Made by a program: the position numbers and the translations under genes. Below, piece after piece: positions 17,264 to 26,485 of a DNA stretch of 63,638 nt (its first letter is position 1; each line of letters starts with the position of its first letter). Below the pieces are notes generated by a model. That model was not told the origin of the DNA, made no database searches, and worked only from the letters and a program-made list of their open reading frames with translations. This DNA is from Asaia bogorensis (GTDB taxonomy: Bacteria > Pseudomonadota > Alphaproteobacteria > Acetobacterales > Acetobacteraceae), in NCBI GenBank assembly GCA_945868845.1, contig CAMBMS010000015.1:1-63638 (forward strand). Reading direction: 5' to 3'.

Positions 17264-18598
17264 ATGCAGACGCATTTTACCGCAACCCAGTTGCGCGATC
17301 CAGAGATCGCCACCGCCAACGCGGTCCTGCGCACTTGCGTGCATTGCGGCCTCTGCGCCGCTACTTGCCCGACCTTCCTACTTCTGGGCGATGAGTTGGA
17401 CAGCCCGCGCGGGCGGATTTACCTAATCAAGGACATGCTGGAATCCGGCCGCCCCGCCACCGAGGCAGTGACCCGGCATGTCGATCGCTGTTTGTCTTGT
17501 TTGTCGTGCATGTCGACCTGCCCATCGGGCGTGAACTACATGCATCTGGTGGATCATGCGCGGGAGCACATCGAGCGCACTTATGCCCGCCCCTGGCATG
17601 AGAAGCTGCTGCGCGGGGTGCTGGCCCGCGTGCTGCCACGACCCGGCCTGCTGCGCCTAGCGCTGCGGGGCGGCCGCCTGGCGCGGCCTTTCGCTTCGTT
17701 GCTACCGGGACAGGGCGTTCTGGCGCGCCGTCTGCGCGCGATGCTGGAGCTGGTGCCGAAGACTGTGCATGCGCCTGACCCGATCGACCGTCCAGCTACC
17801 CATCGCGCACATGGCGAACGCCGCGCCCGCGTGGCCCTGCTGACGGGTTGCGCGCAGAAGGTGCTGGACCCAGAGATCAATGCCGCCACGATCCGCTTGC
17901 TGACCCGCCTCGGCGTGGACGTGGTGGTGTCCAAGGGCACGGGCTGCTGCGGCGCGCTGACGCATCACATGGGCAAGCGCGATCTCGCCAAGAGCGCGGC
18001 GGCGGCGAATATCCGTGCCTGGACCGCCGAGATTCAAGGGCAGGGGCTGGACGCTGTGGTGATTAACGCCTCGGGCTGTGGCACCATGGTGAAGGACTAT
18101 GCTCACCTTTTCCGCACGGATTCTGGGCCCTTGCGCGCGCAGGCGGAAAAAATTTCGGCGATCTCCATGGATATTACCGAATTCCTAGCCCACCACGGCT
18201 ATAAACCCACGCGCGCCGCGCCAGGGTTGACGGTCGCCTATCACGCGGCATGCAGCCTGCAGCATGGGCAGAAAATAATCGAGGCGCCCAAGGCATTGCT
18301 GCGCCAGGCCGGGTTCCGGGTGCGCGAGCCGGTAGAGAGCCATATCTGCTGTGGCTCCGCGGGTACTTATAACCTCTTGCAGCCGGAAATCGCCGGACGG
18401 CTGAAGACGCGAAAATTGCAAAATTTGCGGGCGACGCGGGGGGACCTGATCGCGGCGGGCAATATCGGCTGCATCACGCAACTGGCCAATGACACTCGGG
18501 ATGGGGCTACGCTGCCGGTGGTGCATACGGTGCAGTTGCTGGACTGGATGGCCGGCGGGCCCAAGCCCGCCGCACTGCCAGCCGCTCTGGGGGAATAG
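17264..18598 (+). CDS. glcF: Glycolate oxidase iron-sulfur subunit GlcF
   Basis: GlcF takes electrons from the flavin subunits. The 444-residue protein has two ferredoxin-type 4Fe-4S motifs, CVHCGLCAATCPTF (about 26-39) and CLSCLSCMSTCPSG (about 77-90), and two cysteine-rich CCG motifs, GTGCCGALTHHMG and ESHICCGSAGTYNLL, which in this family bind a further cluster or haem-disulfide-like centre. It follows the small membrane protein by four bases and precedes a frameshifted TPR gene by three. Confidence 0.95.
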   Translation: MQTHFTATQLRDPEIATANAVLRTCVHCGLCAATCPTFLLLGDELDSPRGRIYLIKDMLESGRPATEAVTRHVDRCLSCLSCMSTCPSGVNYMHLVDHAREHIERTYARPWHEKLLRGVLARVLPRPGLLRLALRGGRLARPFASLLPGQGVLARRLRAMLELVPKTVHAPDPIDRPATHRAHGERRARVALLTGCAQKVLDPEINAATIRLLTRLGVDVVVSKGTGCCGALTHHMGKRDLAKSAAAANIRAWTAEIQGQGLDAVVINASGCGTMVKDYAHLFRTDSGPLRAQAEKISAISMDITEFLAHHGYKPTRAAPGLTVAYHAACSLQHGQKIIEAPKALLRQAGFRVREPVESHICCGSAGTYNLLQPEIAGRLKTRKLQNLRATRGDLIAAGNIGCITQLANDTRDGATLPVVHTVQLLDWMAGGPKPAALPAALGE

Positions 18599-18601
18599 GC
18601 A

Positions 18602-19196
18602 ATGTCGCGATGGTGCCTGGTCTGGCTGTTGTTGGCTGGCCCTGCACTGGCGCAAGCCCTGACCTCGATACCCCCGGCGGCAACGGTGGATCGCGCGGCG
18701 AAGGCGCGGCGGAACGGTGGGCGGCGCTTGATCAGGCGCTGGCGGCATTGCAGATGGCGGCAAGTGGTCAGGAAGCCACCTCGCTGGAATCGAAACTGCG
18801 CCAACTTCGGCTCAACGCCAGTTCCCAAGCGGTAACCTTGCTGCTCGGGCGCGGCCTGCGCGAGCTATCGGCCGGCGCGCATGAGGAAGCCTTGCGCGAT
18901 TTCGACGCGGCGCTGACATTGGACCCACGCACGCCGAGGCTTGGCACCAGATCACGCTGACGCGCTACGCCATGGGCGATACGCTGGGCGCGATTATGGC
19001 GGTGAGCGAAACCTTGCAGCGCGAGCCTTGGCGTTTCGCCGCCCTGCAAACCCTCTCCCGCGTCACCGAGGCGCGGGAGGACTGGAAAGGCGTCTATGCC
19101 GCCTGGCAGAAAGTGATAAAAATCGCACCGACTCTGGCGGGAGGCGCGGAGAAGTTAAAAGATCCCAAGCGTCGGGCTTTGGGAGACGAATCTTAA
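18602..19196 (+). pseudogene. Frameshifted TPR-type exported protein
   Basis: Three frames give successive parts of one protein. Frame one starts at 18602 with a good signal peptide (MSRWCLVWLLLAGPALAQAL). A shift near 18690-18710 leads to AALDQALAALQMAA and LLLGRGLRELSAGAHEEALRDFDAALTLDP, a clear TPR. A second shift near 18925 leads to AEAWHQITLTRYAMGDTLGAI, another TPR, and then WKGVYAAWQKVIK and a stop at 19196. It begins three bases after glcF, so it was once the last gene of that operon. Sequencing error cannot be excluded; read coverage at the two shift sites would decide. Confidence 0.7.
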
Positions 19197-19208
19197 GGCG
19201 GGGTCGCG

Positions 19209-20849
19209 TTAACTCAACGACAGCTCGTCGTACCCTCGCGCCGCCACTTCGTTGGCGCGTTCGCGATAGGCCGGGGCACTGCCACTATAGCGAGCGATGA
19301 TGCGGGTGTCCTTGCCCTTCACATTCCGGTTGATGCCGGTCATCCAGGAATCGATCTCGTTCGACAGCAGCCCCACGCCGAGCGACTTGACGTGATTGGT
19401 CCAGCGTTCCACCCCCGCCGACGTGGCTTCCACGCGCGTTTTCTGATGATCCCGGGTAAAGCGGAGCAAGCCAGTCACCCAATCGACATTATACTCGATA
19501 CTGCGCGGAATATTGCCGAGCGCCGTGTGCGGCCCCATCAGCATCATCATGTTCGGAAAACCTTCCACCAGGACGCCGAGAAAGGTCTGCGGGCCATGCG
19601 CCCATCTGTCCTTCAGGCGCTGGCCATCCGCGCCGCGGATATCGATGCGGTCGAAACTGCCGGTAATGGCATCGAAGCCGGTGGCGTAGATGATGATATC
19701 GAATTCATATTCGGCATCGCTGGTCTTGATGCCCTTTTCCGTGATCCGCTCGATCGGAGTTTCCTTGATATCCACCAGCTGCAAGTTGTCCTGGTTATAG
19801 ACTTCGTAATATTTGGTCTCCAGCGGCACTCGGCGAGTGCCGAAGCCATGGTTTTTGGGAATGAGTTTTTCTGCTACCGCCTGGTTCTTCACCCGCTGGC
19901 GAATTTTATTGGCGACGAATTTCGACAGCTCGGTATTGGCCTTACGATCGACCAGGATGTCCTTGAAATTACCCTGCCAAATACCGAAGCCTCGCGAGGC
20001 ATAGAGATATTCCCAGAACGTCGCGCGCTCCGCGTCCGAAACCTCGAACGTGCCGCGTGGATCCGGCGTGTGCAGGAAGCAGGCAAAGGTTTCCTGGCAG
20101 CGCCGGAATATCTCCGGATAGCCGGCCTTGATCTTCTCCATCTCCTCGGGGCTAATCTTGCTATTGTGCAGCGGCGCGCACCAATTGGGCGTGCGTTGGA
20201 ACACGGTGAGGTGGCCGACGGTCTTCGCCACCTCCTGAATGGTCTGCACGCCGGTCGCGCCGGTGCCGATCACGGCCACGCGCTTGCCCTCGAAACTGAC
20301 CGGCTCATGTGGCCAGAGTGCGGTGTGGAAGGATTGTCCGTTAAAGCTCTCTACTCCGGGGATCGTTGGCACGGTTGGTGCCGAAAGCGGGCCGATCGCG
20401 GTCACCAGGAAGCGAGAACGGAACCGGCTGCCATCTTGCAAGGTGATTTCCCAGCCGCGCGCGCCTTCCTGGTAATGTGCCGCAGCAACGCGGGAGTGGA
20501 ACAGTATGTCCTTGCGCAGGTCGAACTTATCGGCGACGTGATTGATGTAGCGCAACGTCTCCGGCTGGCCGGAAAAATGTTCGGACCAGTCCCATTCCTG
20601 CAGCAACTCCTTTGAGAAGGAGTAGCTGTAGGAATAGCTTTCGGAATCGAAGCGCGCTCCGGGATAGCGGTTCCAGTACCAGGTGCCGCCCACCCCCGTG
20701 CCTGCTTCCAGCACCAGCGCCCGCATGCCCAGATCGCGCAGCCGTAGCAGCTGATACAGGCCCGACATGCCAGCACCGACGATGATGGCATCGTATTCCC
20801 GCACGGCGGCTGGCGCGGCACGGCCGAGGGTTTCCTGTATGGCGGACAT
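19209..20849 (-). CDS. Baeyer-Villiger monooxygenase (class B flavoprotein)
   Basis: The 546-residue enzyme has an FAD-binding GxGxxG at residues 25-30 (VGAGMSGLYQLL), a second NADPH-binding GTGATG at 195-200, and between them the class-specific fingerprint FNGQSFHTALWP at 169-180 (FxGxxxHxxxWP). This distinguishes Baeyer-Villiger enzymes from ordinary flavin monooxygenases. Such enzymes insert oxygen next to a ketone carbonyl, making esters or lactones from cyclic, linear or aryl ketones. An SDR gene lies 195 bp upstream on the same strand and could supply the ketone by oxidising an alcohol. Its substrate is not predictable. Confidence 0.93.
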   Translation of the reverse strand: MSAIQETLGRAAPAAVREYDAIIVGAGMSGLYQLLRLRDLGMRALVLEAGTGVGGTWYWNRYPGARFDSESYSYSYSFSKELLQEWDWSEHFSGQPETLRYINHVADKFDLRKDILFHSRVAAAHYQEGARGWEITLQDGSRFRSRFLVTAIGPLSAPTVPTIPGVESFNGQSFHTALWPHEPVSFEGKRVAVIGTGATGVQTIQEVAKTVGHLTVFQRTPNWCAPLHNSKISPEEMEKIKAGYPEIFRRCQETFACFLHTPDPRGTFEVSDAERATFWEYLYASRGFGIWQGNFKDILVDRKANTELSKFVANKIRQRVKNQAVAEKLIPKNHGFGTRRVPLETKYYEVYNQDNLQLVDIKETPIERITEKGIKTSDAEYEFDIIIYATGFDAITGSFDRIDIRGADGQRLKDRWAHGPQTFLGVLVEGFPNMMMLMGPHTALGNIPRSIEYNVDWVTGLLRFTRDHQKTRVEATSAGVERWTNHVKSLGVGLLSNEIDSWMTGINRNVKGKDTRIIARYSGSAPAYRERANEVAARGYDELSLS

Positions 20850-21044
20850 CGGCCTGAACTCCGGTTATGGCACGCCGGCCCCGTCGGGCCATTTATCCAT
20901 TTTGTTGGTAGGAGGGTTTGCACGCCAAGATAATAAGGGGTCAAGGGCGCGACCGGCTTGATTTGCATTATGCCGTGCTTGGCAGGCAGGATTTTCCGGC
21001 GGAGCTTCGGGGGGGGGCGGCAAACCGGCGCCGTCGCGTGACGG

Positions 21045-21797
21045 TTAATGAAAGATCCGCCCAGCATCGATGACGATGGTCTGTCCGGTCATAGTTTCGG
21101 TGCGGCACATGGTCACCACCATGTCGGCGCAATCATCCTTGTCGGCGGCCTTTTTTAGCAGCGCGCCTGAGGCCGATCGCTCGATCTGCTCGGCGCGCAG
21201 ATTGGCGGTGGCACGGGTGCCTTCCAGCAATCCTGGCGCCACGCAGTTCACCAAGGTCTCCGGCGCCATCGCGACCGCCATACAGCGTGTAAGATGGATG
21301 AGGCCGGCCTTCGCGACCGCATACGCAATGGACGATCCGGTCGGCGCGAGCCCGGCGACAGAGGAAATATTGACGACGCGGCCACGCCCCTGCGCCTTCA
21401 TGATCGGCGCCACCGCCTTGGTGAGCTGCATGGGGCCGGTGAGGTTCACCGCCATAATCTTCTCCCACAGCTCCAGGGTCAGATCGTCGAGGTCAGGGAA
21501 CGGGATCGATTTGTTATAGGCGGCGTCATTGACCAGGATATCGAGCTGGCCGAAGCGCTGCGTCACATCGTCCAGCAGCCGCGAGATCGCCGCGCTATCG
21601 GTGATATCGCAGGCACAAGCCGCCGCGTTAATTTGATACCGGGATGCGAGTTCGCGCGCGACCCCTTCTGCCTGCTCGCGGCTTTGCGCGTACATCACGA
21701 CGATATGCGCGCCTTCCTTCGCCAGCGCGTGGCAAATACGCTGCCCGAGACCTCCATTGCCACCGGTCACCAGTGCCACCGTGCCTTTGAGGTCCAT
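21045..21797 (-). CDS. SDR-family oxidoreductase (FabG-like)
   Basis: A classical short-chain dehydrogenase of about 250 residues, with TGGNGGLG (cofactor-binding TGxxxGxG) near the N-terminus, a VNDAAYN version of the NNAG motif, the catalytic serine in ISSVAG and YAVAK (YxxxK). The last residues TMTGQTIVIDAGRIFH are typical of FabG-like enzymes. The start at 21797 (MDLKG) fits the family; an ATG at 21821 adds eight non-conserved residues. It is followed by the Baeyer-Villiger gene on the same strand, so alcohol-to-ketone oxidation for that enzyme is plausible but inferred. Confidence 0.88.
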   Translation of the reverse strand: MDLKGTVALVTGGNGGLGQRICHALAKEGAHIVVMYAQSREQAEGVARELASRYQINAAACACDITDSAAISRLLDDVTQRFGQLDILVNDAAYNKSIPFPDLDDLTLELWEKIMAVNLTGPMQLTKAVAPIMKAQGRGRVVNISSVAGLAPTGSSIAYAVAKAGLIHLTRCMAVAMAPETLVNCVAPGLLEGTRATANLRAEQIERSASGALLKKAADKDDCADMVVTMCRTETMTGQTIVIDAGRIFH

Positions 21798-21949
21798 CGA
21801 CCGTCTCCCATGTGCCGGCATGCCATCAGCGGGCGCAACGCCCGTGCCAGGTCCGATATGGCGGCTAGCAGCCTGTCGGACTCAGAGCTACCAATATTTA
21901 TATTACTATCAGTACGGCGATTCGTGTCCTCCCTGGACTCCCCTGATGA

Positions 21950-22416
21950 ACAATTTCCGTTGTATCGGCGGCTCGCCAGGTTTCCTAATGCCACCCTTGG
22001 TCGACGAGTGGTTTCCACAAAGGTGCCTGGCTCGCTTCGTGGTGGAGGTGATCGACGATGTGGATCTGACCGCGATGTGCAAGAGCGACCGATGCACGGG
22101 TTTAGCGTCCTATTATCTGGCTGTTGTGCTGGGGCTGCCATGGCCATGCGCTGTTGCTGGGCCGGAAGACCGCGACCGAGCGTATGGCCAGTTTTCTGCT
22201 GGACATGGGACCGCGTGCGGAGTTCCATGGCTATGGAATGCCGGCGTATATCGCCCTACCGATGAGCCGCGCCAATATCGCCGATCGTCTGGGGCTAACA
22301 GTCGAAACCGTTTCGCGCACCTTGCTCCAGTTGCAGTGCGATAGCGATATTAACGTCGCAGGGGCGCATATCGGCATATGCGATCGAGCCGATTTGGCGG
22401 CGTGCGCTGCGCCGTA
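21950..22416 (+). pseudogene. Crp/Fnr-family regulator remnant
   Basis: The C-terminal DNA-binding part is clear: [21 protein letters not shown], then [28 protein letters not shown], which is the Fnr/FixK helix-turn-helix with E-SR recognition residues. It ends in [14 protein letters not shown] piece from another frame upstream (RFVVEVIDDVDLT, about 22036-22075) fits the end of the cyclic-nucleotide-type domain. The remaining N-terminal sensor domain is not readable. So this is a frameshifted, truncated oxygen- or redox-type regulator. Confidence 0.65.
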
Positions 22417-22469
22417 GACGTTGACATCTCCCCTGACCTCCGGCGCAACGCGGTGCGGCATGGATGGGC

Positions 22470-22889
22470 TTATGATCCGGCGGCGGAGAAGTGGATTGCC
22501 TGCGCTCCAGACCATAAGACGTACTTGCCGAACTCCGCCAAGTTTTCCAGATTCTCGGTGATGGTGAGGAAATGGTTGCCCGCTAGTACGCCGACCTTGC
22601 TGGCGAATTGGCAGGCGCCATAGGGCAGTAGGATTTCTGTCTCGCTGATCCCACCGGGATGGAGCAGGATCTGCCCCGGCGCCGGATAGCTGGTGGGGTT
22701 TTCATAGCCGAGGCCCAGATTCAGCTCGCCGAGGGGGATCCAGCAGGCCTCACCGCTCCAGCGAACATGAATGATGCGCTCCTGATAGGGCAGCATAGCG
22801 CGAAACCGCGCCACGGTTTTTGGCGCTGCCCCCGTTTCAAATTGCGCGCGAAAAATAAACGGGCCGGATTCGATATGAATATCGCTCAT
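22470..22889 (-). CDS. DUF3830-family protein (cyclophilin-like fold)
   Basis: The 139-residue protein matches the DUF3830 pattern: an early FIFRAQFETGAAPKTVARFRAMLP, then IIHVRWSGEACWIPLG, and a middle YPAPGQILLHPGGISETEILL ending in LTITENLENLA. The family has a cyclophilin-like fold and no established reaction, but members are often next to hydantoinase, amidase and carbamoylase genes. That is the case here, since a broken hydantoinase lies immediately upstream on the same strand, suggesting it outlived its operon partner. Confidence 0.75.
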   Translation of the reverse strand: MSDIHIESGPFIFRAQFETGAAPKTVARFRAMLPYQERIIHVRWSGEACWIPLGELNLGLGYENPTSYPAPGQILLHPGGISETEILLPYGACQFASKVGVLAGNHFLTITENLENLAEFGKYVLWSGAQAIHFSAAGS

Positions 22890-22901
22890 GAGGGTGTTTC
22901 C

Positions 22902-23365
22902 TTAAACTTTGTAGGCGCGGACATCGAAGCCTAAGGGCAGGCCGCCGGCAGGCCGGATCAGATCGTTTAGAGCGCCCGGCAGATATTGTCTCGATCCAAG
23001 TGCGGCCATGATTTTTCCATCATGCATCGCTAGCTCGCCGCGCCGGATCGTCGTCACCGGCCAGCCGGTGACCTGCATGCCTTCATAGGGCGTGTAATCG
23101 ATCACGTGCTACACCACCGAGTTGGTGATCGTAATATCCTTCTTCGGATCCCACAGCACTAGATCGGTATTGGCGCTCGGCGCAATACTACCCTTGCGCG
23201 ATGCCAGGCCGAACAGCTTTGCGGGATTGCTCGATGTGAGCTAAATAAGCTGGCACAGGACGATATGGCCCTTGCCCAAACCTCCGCTGAATAAAATGGG
23301 TAAGCGCGATCTCAGGCCCGGCACCCCATTCGGAATATCGCTGAACGGTGCGTTCGTTCCGTTTA
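22902..23365 (-). pseudogene. Hydantoinase/dihydropyrimidinase remnant
   Basis: Read on the minus strand, one frame gives the C-terminal half of a D-hydantoinase: APFSDIPNGVPGLRSRLPIL, FSGGLGKGH, then after an in-frame TAG LTSSNPAKLFGLASRKGS, IAPSANTDLVLWDPKKD, ITNSVV, another TAG and DYTPYEGMQVTGWPVTT. These are strongly conserved blocks of the dihydropyrimidinase family (cyclic amidohydrolases). The metal-binding N-terminal half is absent. The rest of the 23366-23696 gap shows no recognisable gene. It is adjacent to the DUF3830 gene on the same strand, so they were probably one operon. Confidence 0.82.
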
Positions 23366-23696
23366 CCCGCTTCCCTCGAAAACTCAGCACTTATACGCCA
23401 TACGCCAGCGTGACACGGTTCCGGCCCTACACCGGCTGCGTCGATGTCAATACGTGCGGGCTGCAACACCTGATGAAAGAAGCACGCGACGCCATCGCAA
23501 TCGCGCTGGAAAACAGGTTCCTGGTTGATCTGATCAATCAGACACCCGGGTCCGATGGTCGGACAGCAGGCGACGGTGCAACCCTCCCGCGTCGTGTCCC
23601 AGTTGCGAGGTAGACCGCAGGCCTGAGGAGCGCAGCCCAGGGACCAAGCACGGCTGGTGGCACTAAGACTCAGCACCCCCTCGCTTCTCTCATCGG

Positions 23697-25001
23697 TCAG
23701 TGCAGGGCGGCAACCCCGACAACCGGCACCCCGGACGCTCCGGGTCGGCGGGCCGCCAGCAGACGGCGCGCTTCCTCAAGCCGGCCAGCATTCAAATACG
23801 CCTTCAACAGCGTGAATTCGATCAGATCGTGTTGCGCTCGGCTGCCACCAATGCGCTCATTCTGTCCGGCGAGCGGGGCCAGCGTATCGATCGCGGCGGG
23901 AAAATCCCTACGCTCAAACGCCACGAGGCCGCGCGACAGTTGGGGCAGGTATGAGCCGGATGGGTACCGCCCCTCCCGCACCAGCTCCTCGATCTGGTGG
24001 GTGCGCGCCTCACTCCCGGTGTCATCGCCCATGACCGCCTGCGCCAGGATGACATGCAGGTCGGAAAGCCCGGCCCCCGGCCGCGGCAGGGTCCGTCTGG
24101 CATGGTCGTACATCCTGCGCCACGCCGCAGGGTCGCGCGGATGGCCTGCCAGTTCCGAACGCCACAGGAACGCGGTTCCGTCGGTCATTTTCTGCGGTGG
24201 ACCGCCACTGTGCTGGTCCAGGGCAATGTAGTCCCGATACAGACGCTGAGCGGTCTCCCAATTGCCTGCCCCCAGTTCGAATAGGGCCAGGTGCCAGCTG
24301 AGATGGCCGTGGAATGAGCCATTACGGGGATAATTGGGCAGCCAGGATGACAGGAAGGCCCGACCGGTTTCGGGATCGCCGCTTTCGTAGCTGATATGAG
24401 CGAACCCATGCGCGGCGTGTGCGTTCTTTGGGTTTAGGGCCACCGAGCGTTCGATCGCCGCACGCGCGTCGGTCAGTCGCCCGTCCTCCGACAGTGCGAT
24501 GGCATAGTAGGACAGGAACCAATAGTCATTGCCATAGCGGGGTGCGATCCGGTCCATCATCGCTGCGATTTCGTGCTTCTGCCCGATGCGGCCCGAGCCG
24601 CCGATCGTCCCGTTCGGGTTGGCCGCAGTGGCGATCATCAGTGCATCCCGCGGCCAGTCCGTCAGGTGTTCGTGCAACGCGGTGATGGCGGCGGCAGTTT
24701 GACCGGAAAAGGCGAGATCGAAGAACCGGATATGCCCGGCTTCGCGAGCCGATAGACCGCCCCCCAGTTCTTTGGCGACCGCTATGGCGGCTCGACCGTC
24801 CGCGGCCTTGCCTTCCCGCATCAGCACCTGGGCCTTACCGGCATGGGCCAGCGCGAGTCCAGGGTCGGTGGCGAGGGCGAGATCAAAGGCCTCCAATGCC
24901 CCGGGATACAGGGTTAACGCGAGGTCATAGCCCCGCACGTAGGCGTCGCGCGCGGCGGCGGAGGTCGTGGACAAAGGGAGGTCATACTTATCCGCAAGCA
25001 T
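23697..25001 (-). CDS. TPR-repeat protein, TTC38-like
   Basis: The 434-residue protein contains several helical repeats: [40 protein letters not shown] and, later, [21 protein letters not shown]. Other family-typical stretches are [18 protein letters not shown] and [17 protein letters not shown]. This matches the uncharacterised TTC38-like family. ATG 25001 is chosen because conserved sequence starts there; the frame continues upstream to 25622, but those extra 200 residues are only the antisense of the nitrile hydratase alpha gene. It is divergent from that gene, sharing a promoter region of about 160 bp. Confidence 0.8.
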   Translation of the reverse strand: MLADKYDLPLSTTSAAARDAYVRGYDLALTLYPGALEAFDLALATDPGLALAHAGKAQVLMREGKAADGRAAIAVAKELGGGLSAREAGHIRFFDLAFSGQTAAAITALHEHLTDWPRDALMIATAANPNGTIGGSGRIGQKHEIAAMMDRIAPRYGNDYWFLSYYAIALSEDGRLTDARAAIERSVALNPKNAHAAHGFAHISYESGDPETGRAFLSSWLPNYPRNGSFHGHLSWHLALFELGAGNWETAQRLYRDYIALDQHSGGPPQKMTDGTAFLWRSELAGHPRDPAAWRRMYDHARRTLPRPGAGLSDLHVILAQAVMGDDTGSEARTHQIEELVREGRYPSGSYLPQLSRGLVAFERRDFPAAIDTLAPLAGQNERIGGSRAQHDLIEFTLLKAYLNAGRLEEARRLLAARRPGASGVPVVGVAALH

Positions 25002-25153
25002 CAGGGTTCTCCACTGCCGAATTTGGTAGTCAATTTGTACTCGTCGTATGCGCCGGGGGAAACTGGTGTTCACCGGACCCCCCTCGCATGAGCCTGTCGC
25101 AACCAAAAGCCGGACCGTGTATCCTGACCCCGAGTCCAGCCACGACCGCAGAT

Positions 25154-25159
25154 AGGAGG
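25154..25159 (+). promoter_or_regulatory. Ribosome-binding site fixing the nitrile hydratase alpha start
   Basis: AGGAGG ends six bases before GTG 25166. It favours that codon over the upstream in-frame ATG 25088, which has no such site. Confidence 0.7.
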
Positions 25160-25165
25160 CCACCC

Positions 25166-25831
25166 GTGACCGCGCATGACCACTATCACCAAGGGCACGC
25201 CCACGGGCATGATCATGGGCACCACCATGGGGAAGCGTCCGAGCTGTCGGAAACCGAGCTGCGGGTCCGAGCCCTTCAGACCATCCTGGTCGAAAAGGGC
25301 TACGTCGAGCCCGCGGCACTGGACGCGATCGTCGAAACCTATGAGACCAAGATCGGTCCCCATATCGGCGCCCGCATCGTCGCCCGCGCCTGGACCACTC
25401 CCGCCTTTCGCGCGGCGCTGCTCGCCGATGCCAGCAAGGCCGCCCAACCATTCGGACACAAGGGCAGGATGGGGGAGAATCTGGTAGCGCTGGAGAATAC
25501 ACCGGATCGACACAACATCGTCGTCTGCACTTTGTGCTCATGCTATCCTTGGGACGTGCTGGGCCTGCCGCCCGTCTGGTACAAATCCTTCGCCTATCGC
25601 TCCCGTGTCGTGAAGGAACCACGCGCGGTGCTGAGCGAATTCGGCATGACGCTGCCCAACGAGACCGAGATCCGGATTTGGGACTCCACCGCCGAGGTGC
25701 GCTACTTGGTCCTGCCCATCCGCCCCGCCGGTACTGAAGGGTGGAGCGAGGAACAACTGGCCCGGCTGGTTACGCGGGATTCGATGATCGGCACAGGTAT
25801 CGCGGCGACCCCGGCGGAGATCGGTATATGA
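25166..25831 (+). CDS. nthA: Nitrile hydratase alpha subunit, cobalt type
   Basis: Nitrile hydratase converts nitriles to amides. The active-site motif CTLCSC (residues 121-126, followed by [10 protein letters not shown]) carries the Thr-variant of the cysteine loop that marks the non-corrin cobalt type; the iron type has CSLCSC. The 221-residue protein starts at GTG 25166 with a strong AGGAGG. Its first 21 residues are unusual, holding ten histidines ([19 protein letters not shown]), which could bind cobalt or nickel. Later blocks ([29 protein letters not shown]) match the family. Order alpha-beta-accessory, with ATGA overlap to beta. Confidence 0.93.
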   Translation: MTAHDHYHQGHAHGHDHGHHHGEASELSETELRVRALQTILVEKGYVEPAALDAIVETYETKIGPHIGARIVARAWTTPAFRAALLADASKAAQPFGHKGRMGENLVALENTPDRHNIVVCTLCSCYPWDVLGLPPVWYKSFAYRSRVVKEPRAVLSEFGMTLPNETEIRIWDSTAEVRYLVLPIRPAGTEGWSEEQLARLVTRDSMIGTGIAATPAEIGI

Positions 25832-26484
25832 ACGGCATCCATGATATGGGCGGGATGGATGGCTTCGGTCCAATCGATCCCGACGAAGTGGGCCCCGTGT
25901 TCCATGCCGCCTGGGAGGGCAACGTGATGGCCATCAGCCGGGTGATGGGTGCGATTGGGGCTTGGAACATCGACCAAGGTCGTTACGGAATCGAGGTGCT
26001 GCCGCCGCAGCTCTATCTAAAATCCTATTATCGCCGCTGGCTGGAACGGTTCGAACGGGCGATCGTCAAGTATGGCTATGCTGATGCGGATGAAGTTGCG
26101 GTCGGCCGAGCCTTGCGTCCCGGCAAGCTTCCTCCCAACGGCAAGTTCACCATGGACGACGTCGACCGGGTCGCTCAGCGTGGAACCTTCACGCGTCCTG
26201 TACCAGCGCCCGCCTTGCTCGCCGTGGGCGACCATGTGCTCGCGCGCAACATGCACCCCAGGACCCATACCCGCCTGCCTCGCTATGTCCGCGGCCATGT
26301 TGGCGTGGTGGAGAGACTGCACGGCTGTCAGGTCTTTCCGGATACCGAGGCCATGGGCCAGGGCGAAAATCCGCAATGGCTCTACACCGTGCGCTTTGAA
26401 GGGCGCGACCTGTGGGGACCCGATAGCGATCCGACGGTAAAAGTGTCGGTCGAGGCGTTCGAACCGTATCTGGAGCGCGCTTAG
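25828..26484 (+). CDS. nthB: Nitrile hydratase beta subunit
   Basis: The 218-residue beta subunit begins [16 protein letters not shown], the characteristic start of the family, and has the conserved WEGNVMAIS and [10 protein letters not shown] stretches in the N-terminal helical part. The C-terminal SH3-like barrel is seen in [24 protein letters not shown] and the end [13 protein letters not shown]. It pairs with alpha and contributes arginines that contact the metal-bound sulfenates. The ATG overlaps the alpha stop by four bases, so translation is coupled. Confidence 0.93.
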   Translation: MNGIHDMGGMDGFGPIDPDEVGPVFHAAWEGNVMAISRVMGAIGAWNIDQGRYGIEVLPPQLYLKSYYRRWLERFERAIVKYGYADADEVAVGRALRPGKLPPNGKFTMDDVDRVAQRGTFTRPVPAPALLAVGDHVLARNMHPRTHTRLPRYVRGHVGVVERLHGCQVFPDTEAMGQGENPQWLYTVRFEGRDLWGPDSDPTVKVSVEAFEPYLERA

Positions 26485-26485
26485 T

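Noticed and set aside
19392-20615. 407-codon plus-strand frame opposite the Baeyer-Villiger gene
   Set aside because: Antisense shadow of a well supported enzyme, without recognisable motifs.
24896-25165. Upstream extension of nitrile hydratase alpha
   Set aside because: No homology and no ribosome site; AGGAGG points to GTG 25166.
25002-25622. N-terminal extension of the TPR protein by about 200 residues
   Set aside because: The extension is the antisense of nthA and is rich in Arg/Pro; conserved TPR sequence starts at 25001.
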